Shown: piece by piece, positions 16,434 through 24,476 of the stretch
Layout of the letters: the number at the start of each line of letters is the position of its first letter
Position numbering within the stretch: the first letter of the stretch is position 1
Assembly (NCBI GenBank): GCA_964630775.1
Contig: CAZVYY010000016.1
Location: forward strand, 21,163 to 85,162
Direction of reading: 5' to 3'
Source of the DNA: Anaeroglomus sp964630775
Lineage (GTDB): Bacteria > Planctomycetota > Phycisphaerae > Sedimentisphaerales > Anaerohalosphaeraceae
DNA: 64,000 nt
Notes under the pieces: model-generated
Told to the model about the DNA's origin: nothing
Database searches by the model: none
Seen by the model: the letters and a program-made list of their open reading frames with translations, nothing else
Made by a program: the position numbers and the translations under genes

Positions 16434-17636
16434 TTAAACCTGGATGGAAAAAATGGGCAGATACATGGCCAGCACGACCACCAAGACAATCGAACCCACC
16501 GTGACAATCAGAATCGGCTCGATCAGACTCAGCATGATGGTAATTAATCCATCCACCTTTTTCTCATAATAGAAGCTGGTCTTGTCCAGGACTGCCGACA
16601 GCGAGCCGCTTTGTTCGCCGATCTGGGTCATTTTAACCGCAACGCCCGGGAAGAAACCGACCTTTTCCATGCTTTTGGAGATATTGGTTCCTTCCACGAT
16701 ATACTCGCGGGTTTTAAGGACGCCTTCGCGAAACAGTTCGTTGGTGGTCATATTGGCCAGAATCCCGAATGCATCCAGTACCGAAACGCCGGAGGCAATC
16801 AGTGTCGACAGGGTCTTGCAGAACTGAGCCACAAAGGCCATTTTTTTGATGGGACCGATAAGCGGCATCTTGATCAGGAGTTCCGAGAATAACCGCCGGC
16901 CTTTGGCGGTTCGACAGAAAAGAATCGCCGTCACAACAGCCAGCCCCAGGCCCCCGAGGATAAAAATTGCGTTGTTCATTAAAAAATTATAAACAGCCAT
17001 GAAGCCGCGGGTAAACGCCGGCAGGTTGCCTTTGAACTGATCAAACAGAATGGTAAAACGCGGGATAATCAGCGTCATCAGGGCAATGACGATGCCGATT
17101 ACAAAAAAGATGACAAAGATCGGATACGCCAGCGCCCCGCGGACTTTGCGGGCCAGCTTGTCGCGGTTCTCATAATATTCACCGAGACGCTGCAGGCAGG
17201 TCGTAATGGTGCCGGCGGTTTCACCGGCCTGAAGCATCGCACAGGCTAATTTATTGAATACTTTGGGATAGTCGCTGGCAATTTCCGAAAGCGACTGCCC
17301 CTGCTGCATCCGTTCGGACATGTTTTTCAGAACATGTTCAAAATATTTATTGGGTACTTCTTCGGCAATTGTCTCGATAGCGGTGGTAATGGGCAGTCCG
17401 CCGGAAATCATCGTTCCCAACTGCCAGCAGAACGAAGCAAGATCATGGGATTTGACGGACTTGCCGCGAACCCTGGCGACTGTGGAAGCCGCCTCGGACA
17501 TCCGTTCCCGGATGGATACCGGGGTTAAAAGCTCATCCCGCAGCAGCGCCAGGATTTCTTCCTGCGAACCGGCCTGGCGAACGCCTTCGCGGCAGCCGCC
17601 CTGCATATCCCATGCAACATATTCAAATGTTTTCAT
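16434..17636 (-). CDS. pilC: PilC/GspF inner-membrane platform protein
   Basis: A 400-residue platform protein with two GspF domains. The first contains FCWQLGTMISGGLPITTAIE and GESLxE-like QGQSLSEIASDYP, followed by MLQAGETAGTITTCLQRL. The second repeats the pattern with FCKTLSTLIASGVSVLDAF and MTQIGEQSGSLSAVL. Three membrane helices occur where expected, including the C-terminal IEPILIVTVGSIVLVVVLAM. The open frame extends to 17705, but ATG 17636 (MKTFEYVAWD) matches the family N-terminus. No PilB/GspE ATPase gene precedes it in this window. Confidence 0.93.
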   Translation of the reverse strand: MKTFEYVAWDMQGGCREGVRQAGSQEEILALLRDELLTPVSIRERMSEAASTVARVRGKSVKSHDLASFCWQLGTMISGGLPITTAIETIAEEVPNKYFEHVLKNMSERMQQGQSLSEIASDYPKVFNKLACAMLQAGETAGTITTCLQRLGEYYENRDKLARKVRGALAYPIFVIFFVIGIVIALMTLIIPRFTILFDQFKGNLPAFTRGFMAVYNFLMNNAIFILGGLGLAVVTAILFCRTAKGRRLFSELLIKMPLIGPIKKMAFVAQFCKTLSTLIASGVSVLDAFGILANMTTNELFREGVLKTREYIVEGTNISKSMEKVGFFPGVAVKMTQIGEQSGSLSAVLDKTSFYYEKKVDGLITIMLSLIEPILIVTVGSIVLVVVLAMYLPIFSIQV

Positions 17637-17887
17637 AGCGGTAGAATCCGTATTATTCAAAACAACAAACGATATGTCGTCGGATTTACTTGGGTGAATC
17701 GGCAAAATATACCTTGCATGATCCTGTATATTAGGAAGCCAAAAGAGTGTCTGATAAAAGTGTGGGCAGGGGGACTGAAAGGGGATTCATGATAATAGGC
17801 AACTGGCTGGATTTAAAACAATGGTACTTTCGTTTATAAATCAACGTCTGATAACAAAAACAGGAGAAGTCTTGCCTGATTATATGG

Positions 17888-18937
17888 CTACGATTGTGAT
17901 TGGATTATTGTTTCCTTGGTCAGGAGTTTAAGGCCGCCAAAGTAAATGCCGAACAGTGAGACGATAATCATGCCGAATAAACGATAAAATACCGATAATA
18001 CGATTCCCGCACCGGCCCCCAGCCCCATTTGCTCGGCGAGCATGCCGTAGGCAATCTCCCGAATGCCGACGTTGCCGGGAGTGATGATGATGTAGCTGCT
18101 CAGCTTGAGCAGGATAAAAAAGACCGCTAATGCAGGGATGGGGATGGATTTCTGGCTTCCTGAAAGACAGAGATAGATAATCAGGATGTTGTTGGCAAAA
18201 TTAGTCGTGTTTAAAACTATGACTCGAACCAGCATCTTATGGTCGTGTATCCCCTGAACCGCTATGGTGATCATCGATGAGAGAAGTTCATGGAACCGGC
18301 CAAGCCAGCCAGTACGGAGAGATTTTTTATGTAGTAATTTCTCCAGAAATATGGGGATAAACCAGCCGATACCAAGTATCCCTAAAATGATCCATATTGA
18401 GATCGAACTGATTGTGAATCCTGGAGCAAATAGAGAAAATATCACCACCGACAGTAGGATATTCATGGCCGCATCCAGCCACAAGAAGCACAAAAAACCT
18501 CCGATATACCGTGTGTAGGAAATGCCGAACTTATGTTTGAGGTGGATTGCCCGCCAGACACCACCGGCCTGGGGGGCGATACTGCTTAAAAAACGTCCTA
18601 TAATAATCGTCTTGAAAAAGGCAATAAACGGTATTTTAGGTCCTGCGCAACTGATTATCACATAATAGAAATTCAGCGAATACAGCCACAAATGAAGGAT
18701 AAATAGACCTAAAAGCAGTGCGATTGTGGGCAAAGTCAGCGAACCAAACAAACCCAAATCCTGACGATTCTGATAAAAATGCCAGACGACCCATAAAACG
18801 CAAAATACCGCCAAAACCCACTGCAGGGCTTTGCGGTATTTTGGCACAAAACTCACCTCGGGCCTTTTCTTGCCAGATTCTGTTAAGTTGTGCTCCTGAT
18901 TCTCTTTATGAAACGTCTCGGACACGCTGTGTCTCAA
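17888..18937 (-). CDS. YbhN/UPF0104-family membrane protein (flippase-like)
   Basis: A 349-residue membrane protein with about eight helices and a basic, hydrophilic N-terminus of some 35 residues. The motif IITPGNVGIREIAYGML matches the PGGxGxRE signature of the LPG-synthase transmembrane / UPF0104 family. FLSSIAPQAGGVWRAIHL is the other conserved region. Members are suspected lipid or lipid-linked substrate transporters, but the function here is unknown. It starts nine bases after the Nfu-like gene stop and is probably co-transcribed with it. Confidence 0.82.
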   Translation of the reverse strand: MRHSVSETFHKENQEHNLTESGKKRPEVSFVPKYRKALQWVLAVFCVLWVVWHFYQNRQDLGLFGSLTLPTIALLLGLFILHLWLYSLNFYYVIISCAGPKIPFIAFFKTIIIGRFLSSIAPQAGGVWRAIHLKHKFGISYTRYIGGFLCFLWLDAAMNILLSVVIFSLFAPGFTISSISIWIILGILGIGWFIPIFLEKLLHKKSLRTGWLGRFHELLSSMITIAVQGIHDHKMLVRVIVLNTTNFANNILIIYLCLSGSQKSIPIPALAVFFILLKLSSYIIITPGNVGIREIAYGMLAEQMGLGAGAGIVLSVFYRLFGMIIVSLFGIYFGGLKLLTKETIIQSQS

Positions 18938-18946
18938 AACGGTTGA

Positions 18947-19204
18947 TTAATCAACGGCTACCACTTCTTTAATATCGCTGATTTTCTGACGAAGCACACG
19001 CTCTACGCCCATTTTCAGGGTCATACGAGCACCCGGACAACCCCGGCAAGCACCCTGAAGACGGACTTTGACGGTTTTATCAGCATCCACGCCGACCAGT
19101 TCGATGTCTCCGCCGTCGTTTTGCAGCATTGGCCGGATTGATTCAATCACGTCGGCTACCTTTGACTCGAACGTCTTTCCACTGCATCCGCAACTATCGC
19201 ACAT
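18947..19204 (-). CDS. NifU C-terminal (Nfu) domain Fe-S scaffold protein
   Basis: An 85-residue single-domain Nfu protein. The CxxC motif that holds an Fe-S cluster is in GACRGCPGARMTLKMGVE, and LQNDGGDIELV is the conserved N-terminal part. An extra Cys-rich start (MCDSCGCSG) adds three cysteines not found in most Nfu domains. It probably helps deliver Fe-S clusters to apoproteins; this window encodes several possible clients (Hcp, ferredoxin, Rrf2 regulator). A good RBS (AGGAGAAC) precedes the start. Confidence 0.9.
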   Translation of the reverse strand: MCDSCGCSGKTFESKVADVIESIRPMLQNDGGDIELVGVDADKTVKVRLQGACRGCPGARMTLKMGVERVLRQKISDIKEVVAVD

Positions 19205-19327
19205 TGTTGTTCTCCTGATATATTATAAACTCCGGAACATTGTATTGCCCCGGGTTTCAATTGTCTAATGTTTTTATTTAAACCCCTTATCATAGGGGCC
19301 GCAGGGGCATTTTGTTCGTAACCAACT

Positions 19328-20179
19328 TTAATGACTATTGTTATATAAAAGCTGATTCCGGTATTGTTTAGGTGTCTTTTTGGTGATTTTCTTGAAAATT
19401 CTGCAGAAATAGACCACGTCATTGTAGCCGCAGCGCTGGGCGATATGATAGAGCGAAAAGTCGTAGTTTTGCAGCAGGAACTTGGCTCGGTTGATCCGGA
19501 CATAATTCACATAATCGCAGAACTTCATATAGCCATTGGTTTTAAACATTCTGGACAGGTGATTGGGTGATATATCATAATGTTTGGCAACCGAGTCCCG
19601 GGAAAGTTCATTCTGGAAATTTTCCTGGATATAGATGCAGATTTCCTGGAACAGAAGATTGGAGTGTTTCGACAAGGGTTTATTGTATTCTTCGAGTCGG
19701 ATAATGTAACAGGACAGAAGAGCCATAATCAGGTGATTAAAGGCCGAATATGGTTTTTTCATCTGATTCAACTCGAGAATTGAATCAATCAGTTTCTGCT
19801 CAGGGCCTGCAAGAGTGTGTTGGAGAGCAATTTTATCCGCTTTGACTTCCGTATTGGATGTCACCAGGCTGATTCCGGTGTGTCGTTTGCCGAACAGGAA
19901 ATGGATTGCCTGGGATTTGGTGTTCATATCCGGCTTGTCCCAGCAGTTGGGTGGAATAAAAAGGGCCTGGCCGGGTTGGATCGATACCGAGGTGACTTTT
20001 CGATTTTGTTCCAGTTCTGTTATATAAGTACCGCTGGTTAAGAGCGTTAGGCGTGGAAAATGGACGGCAAATGCCAACAGCGGCGGAGGCGTTTTATTGC
20101 CGGCGAAGATAACTTCAGTGATGCCTGGGCCAGCGATTATTGTCTTGAGGCATTCAATAATACGTAACTGTGTTTCCAT
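19328..20179 (-). CDS. AraC-family transcriptional regulator
   Basis: A 283-residue regulator. The N-terminal half is an AraC_binding/cupin-like sensor (TSVSIQPGQALFIPP at about residues 62-77). The C-terminal AraC domain has both helix-turn-helix units: SRDSVAKHYDISPNHLSRMF, then FSLYHIAQRCGYNDVVYFCR with FKKITKKTPKQYR. ATG 20179 is preferred over an upstream TTG because AAGG lies seven bases before it. It is divergent from the PTS operon across a 354-bp AT-rich gap and is the obvious candidate activator of that operon, responding to a sugar. Confidence 0.9.
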   Translation of the reverse strand: METQLRIIECLKTIIAGPGITEVIFAGNKTPPPLLAFAVHFPRLTLLTSGTYITELEQNRKVTSVSIQPGQALFIPPNCWDKPDMNTKSQAIHFLFGKRHTGISLVTSNTEVKADKIALQHTLAGPEQKLIDSILELNQMKKPYSAFNHLIMALLSCYIIRLEEYNKPLSKHSNLLFQEICIYIQENFQNELSRDSVAKHYDISPNHLSRMFKTNGYMKFCDYVNYVRINRAKFLLQNYDFSLYHIAQRCGYNDVVYFCRIFKKITKKTPKQYRNQLLYNNSH

Positions 20180-20362
20180 GTGCTGCCTTATCGTTTCTGA
20201 TTTTGTACTAAAACACCTCAATAGATGGCTGCTGATGCGTACTCGTTACATCTATCCGGTTTTTCATTCAAATCAGTCAATATGTTACGAAATTCATATA
20301 ATTGGCAATCAGGATAAATACGGATACGTACTATGTCAAGCGTAAAATATTTTATATAAATC

Positions 20363-20477
20363 ATTTATGATATTATTTATGATTGCTTATTTCTGGTTTT
20401 GAAATAATTCAACGTTACAAAAGTGTAAATATTGGTAGTTTATTCCTATATCATTCTGTCTTATCGACAGGTATAAT
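20363..20477 (+). promoter_or_regulatory. PTS operon control region: direct repeats and -10 box
   Basis: ATTTATGAT occurs twice in direct orientation (20363-20371 and 20375-20383), 12 bp apart, about 90 bp before a TATAAT at 20472-20477 that lacks a good -35 box. A promoter with a poor -35 and upstream direct repeats is what an AraC-type activator site would look like. The rest of the 20180-20533 gap is AT-rich with no gene visible. Confidence 0.35.
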
Positions 20478-20533
20478 CTTTAAACATAATGGAGATGAAC
20501 CCAAATTTACTGTCCAGTTGAAACGGGTGGTTT

Positions 20534-21583
20534 ATGAAGCAGTTTTTTCAAAATCAGAAGCAGTACCTATTAAGCGGGGTATCGTATGCGATTCCTTTCA
20601 TCGCAAGCGGTGGTATTTTGATTGCCACGGCGATCGCTTTTGCTCCGATGGGAACATCTGGTCCGGATTTCACCGATAGCCCTGTCTTAAAACATATTTT
20701 GACGATTGGGGAAGCGGCATTTAAATTGATGCTTCCTATTCTGGCGGGTTTTATTTCCTACGCGATTGCGGGTAAGCCCGCATTAGCCGCTGGATTTATC
20801 GGAGGTTTTTTTGCCGGCATACCCCATGAAGTGGATGGGCGATCTGCCAGTGCTGGCTTTTTGGGGGCGTTGCTGGCCGGTCTTGTTGCGGGGCACTTGG
20901 TTGCGTGGCTCAAAAAGATGCCGGTTCACAAACTCATTCGCCCGATTATGCCTATTTTAATTATTCCGGTGATTTCTGCGATTGTTATTGGTACGCTGAT
21001 GTATTATGTCAGTTTGCCGATAGCCGAAATTATGGTGGGGCTGGATGCCTGGCTGCGCGGCATGCAGGCGACCAGTTCGATTATTCTGGCGATTTTATTG
21101 GGGGCCATGATTGCCTTTGATATGGGCGGGCCTGTCAATAAAACGGCCTTTTTTTTTGGAGCATCCATGATTGAGCAGGGCAACTTCCTGGTGATGGGTT
21201 CGGTTGCCGCAGCGATTTGTACCCCGCCGCTGGGGATGGGCCTTGCAACATTGATTCGGCGAAAACTCTGGACTGAAGAACAGCAGGAAAGCGGTATTGC
21301 CGCGCTGGGCATGGGTATGATTGGTATTACCGAAGGTGCCATCCCGTTTGCCGCGGCTGATCCGCTCCGTGTGATACCGTGTATCATGCTGGGTTCAATG
21401 ACCGCGGCGGTGGTGGCGATGCTCGGCAAGGTGGGCGACCATGCACCCCACGGCGGTCCGATTGTGCTGCCGGTAGTGGATAATCGAATTGTTTATGTTA
21501 TCGCGATACTTGCAGGAACGATTGTGACTGCATTCTCCATCAATCTGTTAAAAACGCTGACTGGTGTTAAAAAGGAGGCCTGA
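20534..21583 (+). CDS. PTS fructose-family EIIC permease
   Basis: A 349-residue membrane permease of the fructose PTS family with about nine helices. It starts YLLSGVSYAIPFIASGG and contains GKPALAAGFIGGFFAG and the family motif AFDMGGPVNKTAF (about residues 195-207). GITEGAIPFAAADPLR is the GI(T)EGAIPF signature of the substrate-binding region. It carries no EIIA or EIIB domain; those are on the next two genes. The EIIC-EIIB-(HPr-EI-EIIA) layout is like the E. coli fry system rather than the fused fruA. The sugar cannot be read directly; the mannosidase downstream suggests mannose or a mannoside. Confidence 0.93.
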   Translation: MKQFFQNQKQYLLSGVSYAIPFIASGGILIATAIAFAPMGTSGPDFTDSPVLKHILTIGEAAFKLMLPILAGFISYAIAGKPALAAGFIGGFFAGIPHEVDGRSASAGFLGALLAGLVAGHLVAWLKKMPVHKLIRPIMPILIIPVISAIVIGTLMYYVSLPIAEIMVGLDAWLRGMQATSSIILAILLGAMIAFDMGGPVNKTAFFFGASMIEQGNFLVMGSVAAAICTPPLGMGLATLIRRKLWTEEQQESGIAALGMGMIGITEGAIPFAAADPLRVIPCIMLGSMTAAVVAMLGKVGDHAPHGGPIVLPVVDNRIVYVIAILAGTIVTAFSINLLKTLTGVKKEA

Positions 21584-21585
21584 TT

Positions 21586-21891
21586 ATGAAATTTATCGCA
21601 GTGACTGCGTGTCCGACCGGGATTGCCCATACGTATATGGCGGCGGAAAGTCTGGAAAAGACCGCCAAAGAGCTTGGGCATGAAATCAAAGTGGAGACCC
21701 AGGGCGCCATGGGGATCGAAAATGAACTGAAGCCCGCCGATATCAAAGGTGCGGATGCCCTGATTCTGGCGGCGGATATTGCCATCGAAAATGCCGAGCG
21801 GTTTGAGGGTATTCCCCGTATCGAGGTGCCGGTTCAGCTTGCCCTGAAGGATCCCAAGAGTATTTTTGCCAAAGTCCCCAATCGAGGTTAA
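21586..21891 (+). CDS. PTS fructose-family EIIB protein
   Basis: A 101-residue stand-alone EIIB. The phosphorylated cysteine is Cys9 in TACPTGIAHTYMAAE, the exact signature of fructose-type EIIB. It takes phosphate from the EIIA domain encoded by the next gene and passes it to the sugar bound by EIIC. It starts two bases after the EIIC stop, with AAAGGAGG inside the EIIC 3' end, so translation is coupled. Confidence 0.95.
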   Translation: MKFIAVTACPTGIAHTYMAAESLEKTAKELGHEIKVETQGAMGIENELKPADIKGADALILAADIAIENAERFEGIPRIEVPVQLALKDPKSIFAKVPNRG

Positions 21892-21903
21892 TGAGCGGCG
21901 AGT

Positions 21904-24429
21904 ATGCCAGAAGTCTATGAATATCGGTTTGTGTGTCCGCTGCCCAATGGCATGCATGCCCGGCCGGCCAACTGCCTGGAGCAGGTCGTCGCGGGCTTTG
22001 CGGACAGTCAGGTTTCGCTGACCAACCTGAGCAATCAGAAAATCGCCAATGCCAAAAGCATTTTGTCCCTGGTCGGGGCGGATATCAAGGCAGGGGATGA
22101 GTGCGTTCTCAGGGTGGAAGGGGAAAACTGCGGTCCGGCGTACAGGGAAATCGTTCAATTTCTGAAGGAAAAACTTCCTTCCTGTGATGATGTCTTGCCG
22201 CCGGCTGCATTCCAGTCCGAGGCTTATATTCCGCCGGTTTTGCGGGCGGCCGAAGTGCCGATGATTTTCGGCTGCAAGGCGGTGTCGGGCTTTGGCAAAG
22301 GCAATGTTGTGATTGTGGAGGCGTTGAAACTGCCTGCCGGGATTGATCCGCGTGAGCCGGTTCGTCCGGAGCAGGAATTACGCAAGATTGAAAAGGCTGT
22401 TGCCGAGCATCGCAGTGATATTACCATCAAGCTGGGTTCAGGGCGGCTGGCCTCCGTTGAAAGCAAGGTGCTGGAGGCACATTTATCGATTGCCAGTGAT
22501 GTGGAATTTCTGGATCGTGTCCGCTGTCTCATCCGGCAGCGGGGGATTTGTGCGGGGCAGGCGATTATCGAGTCCTTCGAGTATTTTTCCGGGATATTGA
22601 AATCCGCTCAAAGCGAACTGATTCGTGAGCGTGTTGTGGATTTGCAGGATGTCTGTTCTCACCTGCTTAAAAAGATTTATGGTTCGGCGGCATCGGATCA
22701 GATTATGCTGTCCGGCCCGTCGGTGTGTGTGGCCGACAACCTGACGCCGTCGCAGTTTATTTCCATGGATAAAACGCTGCTGTCGGGACTGGTCCTGATG
22801 CATGGCGGCAATACCTCGCATACGGTGATTCTGGCCCGGTCGTTCGGGATTCCCACGGTAACGGGCATCAAGGATGCCGCGATTCTGTCCAACGGGCAGG
22901 AGGTGGTGGTGGATGCGACGTATGGGATTGTGATTACCCGGATGAATGCCCAGGCGGAACGGTATTATGCGGCCCAGCGTCGCAAGCAGGAGTTTGAGCA
23001 TCGTTATTTTGATGATTTCCGGAGTAAGCCGGCCAAAACCGTCGATGGTGTTAGGCTTGAAGTGATGGCCAATGTGGCAACAGCCGATGAGGTGCTGATA
23101 GCCATGTCCGGCGGGGCCGAGGGTATCGGGCTGTTCCGAACGGAGATGCTGTTTATGGGGCGGGATTCGGCCCCGAGTGAAGACGAGCAGTTTAGCGAAT
23201 ATAAAAAAGCGGCCGAATATGCGGCGGGAAAGCCTGTCATTATTCGTACCTTTGATATCGGCGGCGACAAATCCGTCAGTTACCTGAACCTGACTTCCGA
23301 GGATAATCCGTTTCTGGGGTATCGGGGGGCGCGGGTTTACAGGGAATATGAAGGGCTGCTGAAAAATCAGTTGCGGGCGATTCTGCGGGCGTCGGCCTTC
23401 GGGTGTCTCAAGATTATGATTCCGATGGTGTCCTGCCTGGAAGAAGTGACGTATGTCCGGTCGCTGCTGGACCGGATTAAAACCGAACTGGACGTCCGTT
23501 CCCTGCCGTATGATAAGTCGATTTCGCTGGGGATTATGGTGGAGGTGCCTTCGGTTGTCTTTGTCATCCCGCAACTGGCTGGGCTGGTGGATTTCCTCAG
23601 TATCGGCACCAACGATTTAACCCAGTATTTCCTGGCGATTGACCGGGGCAATGAACGGGTCAGCGCGCTGTATCAATCCCGTCATCCGGGGCTGCTGGGT
23701 CTGATTCAGAAAATCGTGGAGGATGCCCATCGGCATAAGCTGTGGGTCGGCATGTGCGGCGAAATGGCCGGGCAGGTGGACCATCTGCCGCTGCTGCTGG
23801 GGGCCGGACTGGATGAAGTGAGTGTTTCGATTCCCGCCGTGGCCGCCATCAAGGCCCGATGTGCCGATTATGACAGCCGTGACTGCCGCATGATTTTTGA
23901 ACGGGCTGTATCGGCCAAGTCGGCGGGGCAGGTGGATATGATTTTAGCCGAGCGGCAGCGTGAACCAGTTGCCAGGCCGGTGATTGAACTGAGCCTGATT
24001 GATCTGGATGCCGACTGCATCAACAAGGAGGAGGCGATCCAGTATGCCTCGGATATGCTTTATTATGCCCATCGCACCGAGAAGCCGGCCGAACTGGAGC
24101 AGGATTTCTGGCAGCGCGAGAGTGTTTATTCCACGGGGCTGGGCTATGGATTTGCCGTGCCGCACTGCAAGACCAGCGCGGTTTGTGCCCATTCCATCTG
24201 CCTGCTGCGCCTCAGCAAACCGATTGTCTGGAAATCCATTGATGACAACCCTGTGGATATTGTGATTGCGATGACCATTCGGGATGGACAGACGGCAGGC
24301 GATGCCCACATGAAGATATTTTCAAAACTGGCAAGACATATTATGCACGACGATTTCAGGGGGATGCTGAGATCGCTTCAGGACAGGCAGGCCGTTCTTG
24401 CGTATCTGCAGGAGAAACTGGCCCTGTAA
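21904..24429 (+). CDS. PTS multiphosphoryl transfer protein HPr-EI-EIIA
   Basis: An 841-residue fusion that carries out all general PTS steps. HPr is at residues 1-92, with phosphorylated His18 in NGMHARPA and the Ser-containing NAKSIL site near residue 52. EI spans about residues 115-680, with the swivelling His306 in HGGNTSHTVILARS. Its PEP-binding barrel contains GIGLFRTEMLF, RTFDIGGDKS, GTNDLTQYFLAIDRGNE and the active Cys in WVGMCGEMAG. The C-terminal fructose-type EIIA (about 690-841) has His754 in YGFAVPHCKT. The domain order equals E. coli FryA. With EIIB and EIIC beside it, the operon needs no other PTS gene. All phospho-acceptor residues are present, so it should be active. Confidence 0.96.
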   Translation: MPEVYEYRFVCPLPNGMHARPANCLEQVVAGFADSQVSLTNLSNQKIANAKSILSLVGADIKAGDECVLRVEGENCGPAYREIVQFLKEKLPSCDDVLPPAAFQSEAYIPPVLRAAEVPMIFGCKAVSGFGKGNVVIVEALKLPAGIDPREPVRPEQELRKIEKAVAEHRSDITIKLGSGRLASVESKVLEAHLSIASDVEFLDRVRCLIRQRGICAGQAIIESFEYFSGILKSAQSELIRERVVDLQDVCSHLLKKIYGSAASDQIMLSGPSVCVADNLTPSQFISMDKTLLSGLVLMHGGNTSHTVILARSFGIPTVTGIKDAAILSNGQEVVVDATYGIVITRMNAQAERYYAAQRRKQEFEHRYFDDFRSKPAKTVDGVRLEVMANVATADEVLIAMSGGAEGIGLFRTEMLFMGRDSAPSEDEQFSEYKKAAEYAAGKPVIIRTFDIGGDKSVSYLNLTSEDNPFLGYRGARVYREYEGLLKNQLRAILRASAFGCLKIMIPMVSCLEEVTYVRSLLDRIKTELDVRSLPYDKSISLGIMVEVPSVVFVIPQLAGLVDFLSIGTNDLTQYFLAIDRGNERVSALYQSRHPGLLGLIQKIVEDAHRHKLWVGMCGEMAGQVDHLPLLLGAGLDEVSVSIPAVAAIKARCADYDSRDCRMIFERAVSAKSAGQVDMILAERQREPVARPVIELSLIDLDADCINKEEAIQYASDMLYYAHRTEKPAELEQDFWQRESVYSTGLGYGFAVPHCKTSAVCAHSICLLRLSKPIVWKSIDDNPVDIVIAMTIRDGQTAGDAHMKIFSKLARHIMHDDFRGMLRSLQDRQAVLAYLQEKLAL

Positions 24430-24476
24430 GCATTTTTGTCAATCAAGCAGCAAATGAGAGTCTGTTGGAGTAAATC

